This document shows positions 6,626-15,895 of a stretch of DNA of 64,000 bases, one piece after another. The stretch covers positions 2,859,856 to 2,923,855 of the forward strand of contig NZ_JABFAP010000001.1 of assembly GCF_017168255.1 (NCBI RefSeq), in the 5' to 3' direction. A model generated the notes under the pieces. The model saw nothing but the letters and a program-made list of their open reading frames with translations, was not told where the DNA came from and did no database searches. The position numbers were made by a program, and so were the translations under genes. The stretch is from Agrococcus sp. KRD186 (GTDB taxonomy: Bacteria > Actinomycetota > Actinomycetes > Actinomycetales > Microbacteriaceae). Each line of letters begins with the position of its first letter. Positions within the stretch are counted from its first letter, which is position 1.

Positions 6626-7824
6626 ACCTGGATCGTGCCAAGTTAGTGCCCCATGGCCGACCTGAGTTTGGTGAGGATCTCGGCGGCTTCGCCGGTGGCA
6701 GGGGTCTGGGCGGTGATCCGGTGTCCGTCGACGCTGATCACGATGTCGCGCAGCGGCTTGAGGGCGCGGACGATGCGGCGGATCGAGGCGCCGGTGGTCG
6801 CGTGCAGGTGGCGGCTGATGGCGAGGGCGCAGAACACGATCGTGAGGTGCGCCTGGATCGAGTCCTCCTGCGCATGGAACATCGGTCGCGCCTTGAGGTC
6901 GGTCTTGGCCATCCGGAATGACGCTTCTACCTGGAACAGGTCGTGGTACGCGGCGACCACGCCGGCCCCGTCGAGCACGTCCTCGGGGATGTTGGCGACA
7001 TAGCCTTTGAGCCCCTGCCAGGTGCGCGCCTTCTCGATCTGTGCCCAGTTGACGCCGACGCTCTTCCCGTCGATCGTGACGAACCGGTCCCGCTTCGCCG
7101 GCCGGGAGCCGTCGGCGATCTTCTCCGCGCGCTCGATCTGCTTGTTGAGGGTGAGGTTGTCGCGCTTGTCTCGTTTGAACGAGTAGTGCCAGACCACCCG
7201 CCGCTTCCGCGCCTGCTCGCCTCTGCCCATCGTGCGCTGCGTCTCGATGATCTGCCCATCGGCGAACGCGTTCCCGTGCCGCTCGAAATGCGGTGTCAGG
7301 TCGTGCGGGGCGGAGGAGGTGCGGGAGCCGACGATGAACCGGAACCCGGCGTCCTCGACAGCGTTCAGGTTCGCCGCCGAGAGCATGCCGGCATCGGCGA
7401 CCACCACCAGCTCCTCGACGCCGTGGCGGGCGCGGAAGGCGTCCAGCACCGGCAGCAGCGTGAGCGTCTCGCCCTTGTTGCCGGGGAACGCGTGCACCTC
7501 CAGCGGGAAGCCGCCGGCGTCGACGAGCAGGCCGACCAGGATCTGCGGATCCACGCGCCGTTCCTTGCTCATGCCGACCTTCCGCAGCGCGTCTTCGTAC
7601 TCGGCCTCGAAATACAGCGTGGTCACGTCATAGAGGACCAGCGTGAGCGCGCCAGCCCGGGTCGCGTGCGCATACGCGGCCTCCGCAGCCGTTGCGCGAA
7701 CATACCCACTTGGGCAGTCTAGAAGCGCCCGATTAGTGCCCCGCACGGACACCAAGAACCCCGGAAACTCAAGGCAGAATGACCATCAGGTCACGAAATC
7801 CGGCCGAGGTGGCACGATCCAGGT
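6626..7824 (-). mobile_element. IS1634-family element, internally deleted copy
   Basis: Terminal inverted repeats ACCTGGATCGTGCC (6626-6639) and GGCACGATCCAGGT (7811-7824) bound a 1.2-kb element; full-size relatives are near 1.7 kb. GAG occurs immediately outside both ends, but this is too short to prove a target duplication. The internal gene lacks its first ~150 codons, so the copy is non-autonomous unless served in trans. The left part of its leader is shared with the other IS1634 remnant at 5470-5561. Confidence 0.75.
6643..7755 (-). pseudogene. IS1634-family transposase, N-terminally deleted
   Basis: The C-terminal ~350 residues are intact: LVLYDVTTLYFEAEYEDALR (first Asp), KVGMSKERRVDPQILVGLLVD, VVVADAGMLSAANLNAVE (second Asp), YHDLFQVEASFRMAKTDLK (Glu-bearing YREK-like region) and IVFCALAISRHL. 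Upstream the open frame runs through leader sequence (RALLDCPSGYVRAT) instead of the expected MFVRKV-type N-terminus: the family start codon region (minus-strand GGGTATGTTCG) is fused directly to codons from the middle of the gene. An internal deletion of about 150 codons explains this. The protein would lack the DNA-binding N-terminus. Confidence 0.8.
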
Positions 7825-7927
7825 GAGAGTGCGCTGTGAAAAGATGCGCTCACGGCACGGAAGTTCTGGAGCCTTCAACAGTCAAGGTCGATGTGGCCCA
7901 GTTCGCTTGCTTGATTCGGCTACACGA

Positions 7928-8716
7928 CTACACGTGATCTGAGGATGCCGAAGGAGCCGTCTTCGCCTTCTCCTCGACGTCGGTCGCGAGCGTGCCGAGG
8001 TAGAGCTGAATGACCTTGGGGTCGTTCAGCATCTCTCGGCCGGTTCCCGTGTAGGCGTCCTTGCCCTGGTCGAGCACGTACGCGCGGTGCGAGATCTGCA
8101 GGCAGCGCCGGGCGTTCTGCTCCACCATCACGATCGTCACGCCGTGGCTGTTGATCTCTGCCACGCGCAGGAACGTCTCGTCCTGGCGCACCGGGCTCAG
8201 GCCGGCGCTCGGCTCGTCGAGGAGCAGCACCGAGGGGTCCATCATGAGCGCGCGGCCCATCGCGACCATCTGGCGCTCGCCGCCGGAGAGGCTGCCGGCG
8301 CGCTGCTTGCGGCGCGACACGAGCTCGGGGAACAGGGCCCCGACGAACTCGAAGCGCTCCTTGAACATCTTCGGCGCCTGGAACAGGCCCATCTCGAGGT
8401 TCTCCTCGATCGTGAGCGAGGGGAACACGTTGTTGTTCTGCGGCACCATGCCGACGCCCCTGCCGACCAGCTTGTCGGCCTTGAGCCCGGAGATGTCCTC
8501 CCCGTGCAGCAGGATCTCGCCGCCGCGGACGTTCACCTGCCCGAAGACCGCCTTCAGCAGCGTCGACTTGCCGGCGCCGTTCGGTCCGATGATGCCGATC
8601 AGGTCGCCCTGGTTGGCCACGATCGAGCAGCCGTTGAGGATGTTGACGCCGGGCAGGTAGCCGGCGACGAGCTCCTTGGTCTCGAGCACCGGGGTGCTCG
8701 TGGCGCTGTCGGTCAT
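7928..8716 (-). CDS. livF: Branched-chain amino acid ABC transporter ATP-binding protein LivF
   Basis: 262 aa cytoplasmic ATPase subunit. Walker A GPNGAGKST (residues ~44-52), Q-loop VPQNNNVFP, signature LSGGERQMVAMGRAL, Walker B VLLLDEPSAGLSP and H-loop region VTIVMVEQN, as usual in LivF (~235-260 aa). It is last in the operon livH-livM-livG-livF; its ATG overlaps the livG stop by 4 bp. Substrate specificity (branched-chain amino acids, amides or urea) cannot be read from the ATPase. Left of it there is only a ~100-bp spacer and then IS1634 debris, so anything once downstream may be lost. Confidence 0.9.
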   Translation of the reverse strand: MTDSATSTPVLETKELVAGYLPGVNILNGCSIVANQGDLIGIIGPNGAGKSTLLKAVFGQVNVRGGEILLHGEDISGLKADKLVGRGVGMVPQNNNVFPSLTIEENLEMGLFQAPKMFKERFEFVGALFPELVSRRKQRAGSLSGGERQMVAMGRALMMDPSVLLLDEPSAGLSPVRQDETFLRVAEINSHGVTIVMVEQNARRCLQISHRAYVLDQGKDAYTGTGREMLNDPKVIQLYLGTLATDVEEKAKTAPSASSDHV

Positions 8717-9708
8717 CGCTTGCCCTCCTCATGGTCGGCATCCGTCGCCGGCTGCGCATCGGCAGCCGGCGTGCGCTGCTCGGCACCGGGTGCTCCGGCG
8801 TCGATGGGCACCTCGTCCTCGGCGGCCCCGTGGATCTGCGCCACCTGCTGGTTGGTCAGCGTGCCCAGGTCGGTGTCGTGGTGCGCGCCCAGGTAGGCGT
8901 CGACGACCGCCTGGTTGTGCATGATCGTCTCGGGCGGACCCTCGGCGACGATCTTGCCCTCGGCCATCACGATCACCCAGTCGGAGATATGGCGCACCAT
9001 GTGCATGTCGTGCTCGACGAAGAGCACCGTCATGCCGTCCTCCTTCAGGCCCTTCACGTGGTCGAGCAGCGACTGCGTCAGCGCCGGGTTGACGCCGGCC
9101 ATCGGCTCATCGAGCATCACCAGGGTCGGCTCGCTCATGAGCGCGCGTGCCATCTCGAGCAGCTTGCGCTGGCCGCCCGAGAGCGACGCGGCGTAGTCCT
9201 CGCGCTTGGTGTCGAGCTTGAAGCGGGCCAGCAGGCTGTCCGCCCGCTTGATGTTGGCCTCCTCCTGCGCCCTCCACAGCGGGCGCACGAGCGCGGCGAA
9301 GATGCCCTCGCCGCGCTGGTCGCGCGCGCCCAGCAGCATGTTCTGCAGCACCGTCAGGCGGCCGAGCGACTTCGTCAGCTGGAAGGTGCGCACCATGCCG
9401 CGCCGCGCCACCTTGTGGCTGGGCACGTGCGCGAGCGACTGGCCCTCGAACGACCAGGTGCCCTTGTTGGGGCGGTCGAAGCCGGTGAGCAGGTTGAAGA
9501 AGGTGGTCTTGCCGGCGCCGTTCGGCCCGATCAGCGCCGTGATGGCGCCGCGCGGGATCTCGGCGTGCTCGACGTCGACGGCCGTCAGGCCACCGAACTG
9601 CCGCACGACGCCATCGGCGATGACGATCGGGTCGACCTTCTTGCAGCCGGGGCCGACCTCGCCGTCGACGAGCGGGTGCGTCGTCGGGGGAGTGGTGGTC
9701 TCAGACAT
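8713..9708 (-). CDS. livG: Branched-chain amino acid ABC transporter ATP-binding protein LivG
   Basis: 331 aa. Walker A GPNGAGKTTFFNLLTG, signature LSGGQRKLLEMARAL, Walker B LVMLDEPMAGVNP and H-loop VLFVEHDMHMV. It is longer than typical LivG (~255 aa) because of a ~35-residue N-terminal extension and an acidic Ala/Pro-rich tail of ~50 residues (AAEDEVPIDAGAPG). It partners LivF under the LivH/LivM permease. Its start overlaps the end of livM by 8 bp; GGAGC lies upstream. Confidence 0.9.
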   Translation of the reverse strand: MSETTTPPTTHPLVDGEVGPGCKKVDPIVIADGVVRQFGGLTAVDVEHAEIPRGAITALIGPNGAGKTTFFNLLTGFDRPNKGTWSFEGQSLAHVPSHKVARRGMVRTFQLTKSLGRLTVLQNMLLGARDQRGEGIFAALVRPLWRAQEEANIKRADSLLARFKLDTKREDYAASLSGGQRKLLEMARALMSEPTLVMLDEPMAGVNPALTQSLLDHVKGLKEDGMTVLFVEHDMHMVRHISDWVIVMAEGKIVAEGPPETIMHNQAVVDAYLGAHHDTDLGTLTNQQVAQIHGAAEDEVPIDAGAPGAEQRTPAADAQPATDADHEEGKR

Positions 9709-10717
9709 GGAACGACAGCTCCTTCTTGTTGCCCAGGATGCCTTGCGGTCTGAATACGACGATCGCTATCAGCGCGAGGCCGACGAGCACGAACCGCAGC
9801 TGGCCGGCCTGGGTGCCGGTCATGTCGCCGAAGGCGCCGATCGACTGCAGCCCGCTCAGCAGGCCGCCGGTGAACGACAGCAGCACCCAGAACAGGATGG
9901 AGCCGAGCAGCGGGCCGATCACGGTGGCGGCACCGCCGAGCAGCAGAGCCGTCCAGATGTAGAAGGTCATGGCGGTGGCGAAGTTGTCCGGCTGCACCGC
10001 TCGGGGCAGCACGAACATGATGCCGGCGAGCCCGCCGATCACACCGCCGAGGATGAGCGCCTGCATCTTGTAGCCGTAGACGTTCTTGCCCAGCGACCGC
10101 ACCGCATCCTCGTCCTCACGGATGCCCTTGATGACGCGGCCCCACGGGCTGCGCATGAGCAGCCAGACGATGATGAGCGCCACGATCACAAGGCCCCAGG
10201 CGAGGATGCGGATCCAGGTGTCGTAGGCGCTGCCGGCCCAGGGGCCGAAGCCGTAGGTGGAGCCGGTGAGCGGGTTGAGCGCGTCGACGTCGCCCTTGTA
10301 GTCCTGCCCGCGCAGGCCCTGGGAGCCGCCCGTGATCGCCGAGTACTCGGAGGTGCGCATCGTGAAGCGCACGATCTCTGCCGCCGCGATCGTGACGATC
10401 GCGAGGTAGTCGCCGCGCAGCCGGAGCGTCGGGATGCCGAGCAGCAGCGCGAAGGCGACTGCCGCCACGATCGCCACGAGGACGGCGGTCAGGAAGGACA
10501 GCCACACGGGCCACCCGAGCGTCGCCGTCGGGTCGACCTGCATCGTGAAGATGGCGAAGGCATACGCGCCGATCGCCATGAACGCGGCGTGGCCGAAGTT
10601 CAGCAGCCCGGTGTAGCCGAAGTGCACGTTGAGGCCGATCGTGGCGAGTGCGAAGGCTGCCGTGGTGGGGGAGAGGATCTCGCCCGCGGCATTGCTGAGA
10701 ATCGCGAGGAAGTCCAT
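9701..10717 (-). CDS. livM: Branched-chain amino acid ABC transporter permease LivM
   Basis: 338 aa integral membrane protein with 8-10 hydrophobic segments and the LivM signatures LNVHFGYTGLLNFGHAAFMA near the N-terminus, LRLRGDYLAIVTIAAAEIVR and the C-terminal PQGILGNKKE. ATG 10717 is chosen: it lies one base after the livH stop (10719-10721), typical of coupled translation; a TTG 9 nt upstream would overlap livH. It forms the translocation pore with LivH. Confidence 0.9.
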   Translation of the reverse strand: MDFLAILSNAAGEILSPTTAAFALATIGLNVHFGYTGLLNFGHAAFMAIGAYAFAIFTMQVDPTATLGWPVWLSFLTAVLVAIVAAVAFALLLGIPTLRLRGDYLAIVTIAAAEIVRFTMRTSEYSAITGGSQGLRGQDYKGDVDALNPLTGSTYGFGPWAGSAYDTWIRILAWGLVIVALIIVWLLMRSPWGRVIKGIREDEDAVRSLGKNVYGYKMQALILGGVIGGLAGIMFVLPRAVQPDNFATAMTFYIWTALLLGGAATVIGPLLGSILFWVLLSFTGGLLSGLQSIGAFGDMTGTQAGQLRFVLVGLALIAIVVFRPQGILGNKKELSFHV

Positions 10718-10718
10718 G

Positions 10719-12134
10719 TCAACCAACCCTTTCCCTGCGACCGAGGATGCCCTGCGGTCGGAACAGCAGCACCAGGATCAGCGCCAGCAGCGCCACGGCA
10801 TAGCGCAGGTCGGCGGCGATCCAGAGCGTCGAGAGCTCGGTGACGAGCCCGACCACGACAGCGCCGACGAGGGCGCCGAACGCGCTGCCGAGGCCGCCGA
10901 GGGTGACGCCCGCGAACAGCAGCAGCAGCACGGTGAAGCCGACGTCCCACTTGATGTTCGCGCCGATGAAGTACGTGTAGAGGATGCCGGAGCCGCCGGT
11001 GAGCAGCGCGCCGAGCACCCAGACGATGCGGATGACGCGGTCGACGTCGATGCCGGAGGCCGAGGCCAGGGAGGCGTTGTCGCTCACCGCGCGCGTGGCC
11101 TTGCCGAGCCGCGTGCGGGTGAGGAACAGGCCGACGGCGACGAGTACGAAGATCGCGATGACCATGCTCACGACATCGCCCGTCCGCATCACGATCGGAC
11201 CGACGTTCAGGATGTCGCCGCGCGGCACCGAGAGGCCGAGGATGCCGCCGCCGATGAGGAACTGGAAGAAGTAGCGCAGTGCGATCGAGAGTCCGATCGT
11301 CACGATCAGCACCTGCACCAGCCCGACGCCGCGCTTTCGCAGAGGTTTGAAGATCGCCCAGTCGTGCATCCAGCCGAGGGCCGCTGACGCCGCGAGCGTG
11401 ACGATCACCGCGATCCAGACGGGCCAGTTGACCAGCGTCGTGGTGGCATAGAAGACGACGCCGCCGAAGGTGAGCAGCTCGCCGTGCGCGAAGTTGCTGA
11501 CTCCGGTGGTGCCGTAGATCAGCGTGATGCCGATGGCGCCGAGCGCCATGAGCAGACCGAAGCTGAGGCCCGACACCGAGCGTGCCAGCACCGTCGACCA
11601 GAAGCTGCTGTCGGTGGTGCCGGTTGCGGCACTGCCGCCGCCCGGATCGGCCGAGTCGCCGCCCGTGCCGCCGGTCCCCGGCTCGGCACCGGTGCCGCCT
11701 TCGCCGCCGGTGCCGCCGCCGCCCGCGCCCTGGAGCGGGAAGAGCACACCGATCTGCGACGTACTGGCGGTCGTGAACTCGCGGCTCTCGAACTCCGCCG
11801 GGTCGCGCAGCGAGATGCCGTCCGGCAGCGTGGCCGGGTCGATCGAGACGGTGTAGGTGCCGGGATCGGCCACGCCGATCGACCATGCACCGCTCGCATC
11901 CGTCGCGGCCGTCTCTTCGACGCCGTTGCCGGAGACGGTGATCTCGACGCCCTCGAGCGGGGTCTGCCCGTCGCGGATGATGCCCTGGAACGTGTACTGA
12001 TCGGTGGATTCGGTGCTCGGGAGATCTGCGGCGGTGGCCGCAGCCGCTCCGCCCGCGATCATCCCCAGCGCAGCAAGGCCGACGACGATCGCTCGTCGCA
12101 GCCCTCCGCGTCGAGGTCTGCTGGACGTCTTCAC
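10719..12134 (-). CDS. livH: LivH-type permease with fused N-terminal extracellular domain
   Basis: 471 aa, against ~290-310 for ordinary LivH. Order: signal-like segment (~1-36, IVVGLAALGMIAGGAAAATA), a beta-sandwich of the carboxypeptidase-regulatory/prealbumin-like type (~45-115: FQGIIRDGQTPLEGVEITVSG, TDASGAWSIGVADPGTYTVS), a Gly-rich linker (~135-170: GAGGGGTGGEGGTG), then the permease from ~176 with LIYGTTGVSNFAHGELLTFGG and the C-terminal RPQGILGRR. The GTG at 12134 has GGAGGACAT directly upstream, while the much longer open frame is antisense to guaB and spurious. First gene of the liv operon, divergent from guaB. No LivK binding protein is encoded nearby; the exported domain could be an accessory capture or docking module (inference). 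Confidence 0.88.
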   Translation of the reverse strand: MKTSSRPRRGGLRRAIVVGLAALGMIAGGAAAATAADLPSTESTDQYTFQGIIRDGQTPLEGVEITVSGNGVEETAATDASGAWSIGVADPGTYTVSIDPATLPDGISLRDPAEFESREFTTASTSQIGVLFPLQGAGGGGTGGEGGTGAEPGTGGTGGDSADPGGGSAATGTTDSSFWSTVLARSVSGLSFGLLMALGAIGITLIYGTTGVSNFAHGELLTFGGVVFYATTTLVNWPVWIAVIVTLAASAALGWMHDWAIFKPLRKRGVGLVQVLIVTIGLSIALRYFFQFLIGGGILGLSVPRGDILNVGPIVMRTGDVVSMVIAIFVLVAVGLFLTRTRLGKATRAVSDNASLASASGIDVDRVIRIVWVLGALLTGGSGILYTYFIGANIKWDVGFTVLLLLFAGVTLGGLGSAFGALVGAVVVGLVTELSTLWIAADLRYAVALLALILVLLFRPQGILGRRERVG

Positions 12135-12215
12135 ATGTCCTCCATGTTGTGGGGCTGCGCTGCCCTGGGGAATGCCGCGTGCATCTTGCCCGTTACATCG
12201 GTGGTGACACAGTAG

Positions 12216-13820
<1,605 letters not shown>

Positions 13821-13838
13821 CCGGCGAGCACTGCTTTC

Positions 13839-13900
13839 ACGGACCCGTTCGGGATTCGGGGACCCCCCAGAGCGGGTCCCCGGGTCTCGAACGGGTCCGT
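13839..13900. terminator. Nested two-tier hairpin after guaB
   Basis: The outer arms ACGGACCCGTTCG (13839-13851) and CGAACGGGTCCGT (13888-13900) enclose an inner hairpin CGGGGACCC (13857-13865) / GGGTCCCCG (13874-13882). The structure is symmetrical and followed by TCTGCGTG on the plus strand. It probably ends guaB transcription and isolates the next promoter. The doubled structure is more elaborate than the single hairpins elsewhere in the window. Confidence 0.65.
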
Positions 13901-13989
13901 TCTGCGTGTGCGGCGCGGCCCGGGAGCAATCGGCGCGGCGCGGGCAGGGCGGCGCGGCTTCGGTCGACAGGGGTTGCGCATCAGCCCAG

Positions 13990-14030
13990 ACGCGATATAT
14001 CGTGACTTCCACGTAACGCGATATATCGCG
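13990..14030. promoter_or_regulatory. Two CGATATATCG palindromes 26 bp apart, probable PadR operator
   Basis: ACGCGATATATCG occurs at 13990-14002 and again at 14016-14028, extended to CGCGATATATCGCG (14017-14030). The two palindromic cores are exactly 26 bp apart, about two and a half helical turns, 43 bp upstream of the DUF4097-padR start codon. In a 70% GC background the pair is conspicuous. The likely reader is the PadR protein encoded in the same operon. The right copy may also overlap a -10 (GATATAT). Confidence 0.6.
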
Positions 14031-14072
14031 AGTGGCGGCCGCCGGGGCCGGCGCGCAGGGCAGGAGAGCACG

Positions 14073-15035
14073 ATGAACGAGCAGTGGAGCGGCGGGTCCG
14101 ACGCCTTCGGCGCGCAGGGCGGCGGCGGGCCGGAGGGCTTCGGCGCGCAGGAGAGCGTCGACACGCATGGCAGCGGCGACACCAGGCCGCGCAGCGCATC
14201 GGGCGCGGCAGCGTCGGGCGCCGACGCGATCTCCGAGCGCTGGACGATCGGCGAGGGCCAGAGCCGCGTCATCGACCTCGACGCGGTGACCGCGCTGCGC
14301 GTGGGCATCGTCGGCGGCAGCGTCGACATCGTCGGCCACGACGAGCCGACCGCGCGGGTCGAGGTGCACCGCGTCGAGGGTCGCGACCTCACGGTCACGC
14401 TCGAGCAGGGTCGCCTCTCGATCTCCCACCCGAAGGTGAGCTGGGATGACGTGTGGGAGTCGGTGAAGGCGCTCGTGGGCGTGCGCGCGCGGGTCGAGCT
14501 GAGCATCGTCGTGCCCAGGCAGGTGGCGCTGTCGCTGGGCCAGGTCAACGCATCCGCCCTGGTCACCGGCCTGCGCTCGCGCGCGAGCCTCAGCACGGTC
14601 TCGGGGGCGATCCAGGTCGAGTCGCACGAGGGCGATCTCGACCTCAACACCGTCTCGGGCGATGTTGAGGTCTCCGGCGGCACCGGCCGGCTTTCGGTGC
14701 ACGGCGTCTCGGCGAGCGTCACCGCCTCCGGCGCGCTCGAGCACATCGGCATCGACACCGTCAGCGGCGAGGTGCTGCTCGACGTGCACGGCTCGCCGCG
14801 CGGCATCACGGCGAACTCCGTCTCGGGCGACGTCACGGTGCGGCTCGACGCCGGTCAGGGCGTGCGCGCCACCACCCGCACGGTCTCGGGCCGCGGCTCG
14901 GTCGCGGGGGTCGCGATGCCCAAGCGCGGCGGGCGCGAGAGTGTCGACGGCGCGAACGCGTTCGACTTCAGCGCCAGCACCGTCTCGGGCGACGTCACGA
15001 TCGTGCAGCGGGACGGCACGCGGAGGGGCGCATGA
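14073..15035 (+). CDS. DUF4097 family beta-helix-like protein
   Basis: 320 aa. A Gly/Ser-rich N-terminal ~60 residues is followed by a repetitive right-handed beta-type domain with regularly spaced S-G turns (STVSGAIQVESHEGDLDLNT, NTVSGDVEVSGGTGRLSV, NSVSGDVTVRL, STVSGDVTIVQ), the hallmark of DUF4097/adhesin-like proteins. There is no signal peptide or membrane segment, so it is likely cytoplasmic. Start chosen at the ATG behind CAGGAGAGCACG. Its last codons overlap the padR start (ATGA). Such proteins are commonly encoded next to PadR repressors; their biochemical role is unknown. Confidence 0.85.
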   Translation: MNEQWSGGSDAFGAQGGGGPEGFGAQESVDTHGSGDTRPRSASGAAASGADAISERWTIGEGQSRVIDLDAVTALRVGIVGGSVDIVGHDEPTARVEVHRVEGRDLTVTLEQGRLSISHPKVSWDDVWESVKALVGVRARVELSIVVPRQVALSLGQVNASALVTGLRSRASLSTVSGAIQVESHEGDLDLNTVSGDVEVSGGTGRLSVHGVSASVTASGALEHIGIDTVSGEVLLDVHGSPRGITANSVSGDVTVRLDAGQGVRATTRTVSGRGSVAGVAMPKRGGRESVDGANAFDFSASTVSGDVTIVQRDGTRRGA

Positions 15036-15826
15036 CCCCCGTCTTCGGCCACGGTGCGCTGCGGCTCTACCTGCTGAGCCTGCTGGCCGAGGCGCCCCGC
15101 CACGGCTACGAGCTCATGCAGGCGCTCGAGCATCGCTTCGGCGGCACCTACTCGCCCAGCGCGGGCACCATCTACCCGCGGCTGGCGAAGCTCGAGGAGG
15201 AGGGGCTGGTCACCAAGACGGTCGACGGCCGCAAGTCGACCTACACGATCACCGACGCCGGCCGAGCCGAGCTGCGCGAGCGGGAGGGCGAGCTGCACTC
15301 GCTCGAGAGTGAGATCACCGACTCGGTGCGGCGGATGGCCTCCGACGTGCGGGCGAGCGTGCGCTCGGCCATGCAGGGCCTGCGCGCCGACCTCGCGGAG
15401 GCCGAGCGCGACGCCCGCAGCGCCGCCCGCCGCCCCGGCTCTGCGAGCGCGCGCACCGGCGGCGTCGGCGAACCGAGCGCGCCGCGACCCGACGCGCACG
15501 AGCGGCCGGACGCATCCGCCCCCGAACCGCCGGCATGGGCCGGCGCCCAGGGGGCCGACGCCAGCTGGGCCGACTCCCCATGGACCGGAGCCCCCGGGTC
15601 GCCGCAGGCTCCCGATTCGCGAGCGGATGCGTCGCACACGGCCCGCAAGGCCGCAGCGCGCATGGCGGTCCACGACGTCGACCTCGCGCTGAGCGACTTC
15701 CGGCAGCAGGTGCGCGAGGCAGCCCGTCGGCAGCGCGGCGAGCACATGACCACCGAGCGCGCCGCGACCGTGCGGCGCGAGCTGGAGGCGGCGCTGCTGC
15801 GGATCAAGAGCGTGCTCGGCGGCTGA
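15032..15826 (+). CDS. PadR-family transcriptional regulator
   Basis: 264 aa. The N-terminal winged helix (residues ~8-85) shows LRLYLLSLLAEAPRHGYELM, FGGTYSPSAGTIYPRLAKLE, EGLVTKTVDGRKSTYTITDA, diagnostic for PadR. A helical region (~85-135) is followed by a long Ala/Pro-rich, low-complexity linker (~135-205) and a C-terminal helical segment (VHDVDLALSDFRQQVREAAR). This is more than twice the size of minimal PadR (~110 aa). It is translationally coupled to the DUF4097 gene and probably autoregulates through the palindromes at 13990-14030. Confidence 0.9.
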   Translation: MTPVFGHGALRLYLLSLLAEAPRHGYELMQALEHRFGGTYSPSAGTIYPRLAKLEEEGLVTKTVDGRKSTYTITDAGRAELREREGELHSLESEITDSVRRMASDVRASVRSAMQGLRADLAEAERDARSAARRPGSASARTGGVGEPSAPRPDAHERPDASAPEPPAWAGAQGADASWADSPWTGAPGSPQAPDSRADASHTARKAAARMAVHDVDLALSDFRQQVREAARRQRGEHMTTERAATVRRELEAALLRIKSVLGG

Positions 15827-15895
15827 GCGGACCGGCGGCCGATCGAGGAGCCCAACCTGGGCGGCCGCCCGGATCGGCGGCGATAGGCTGGCGAG

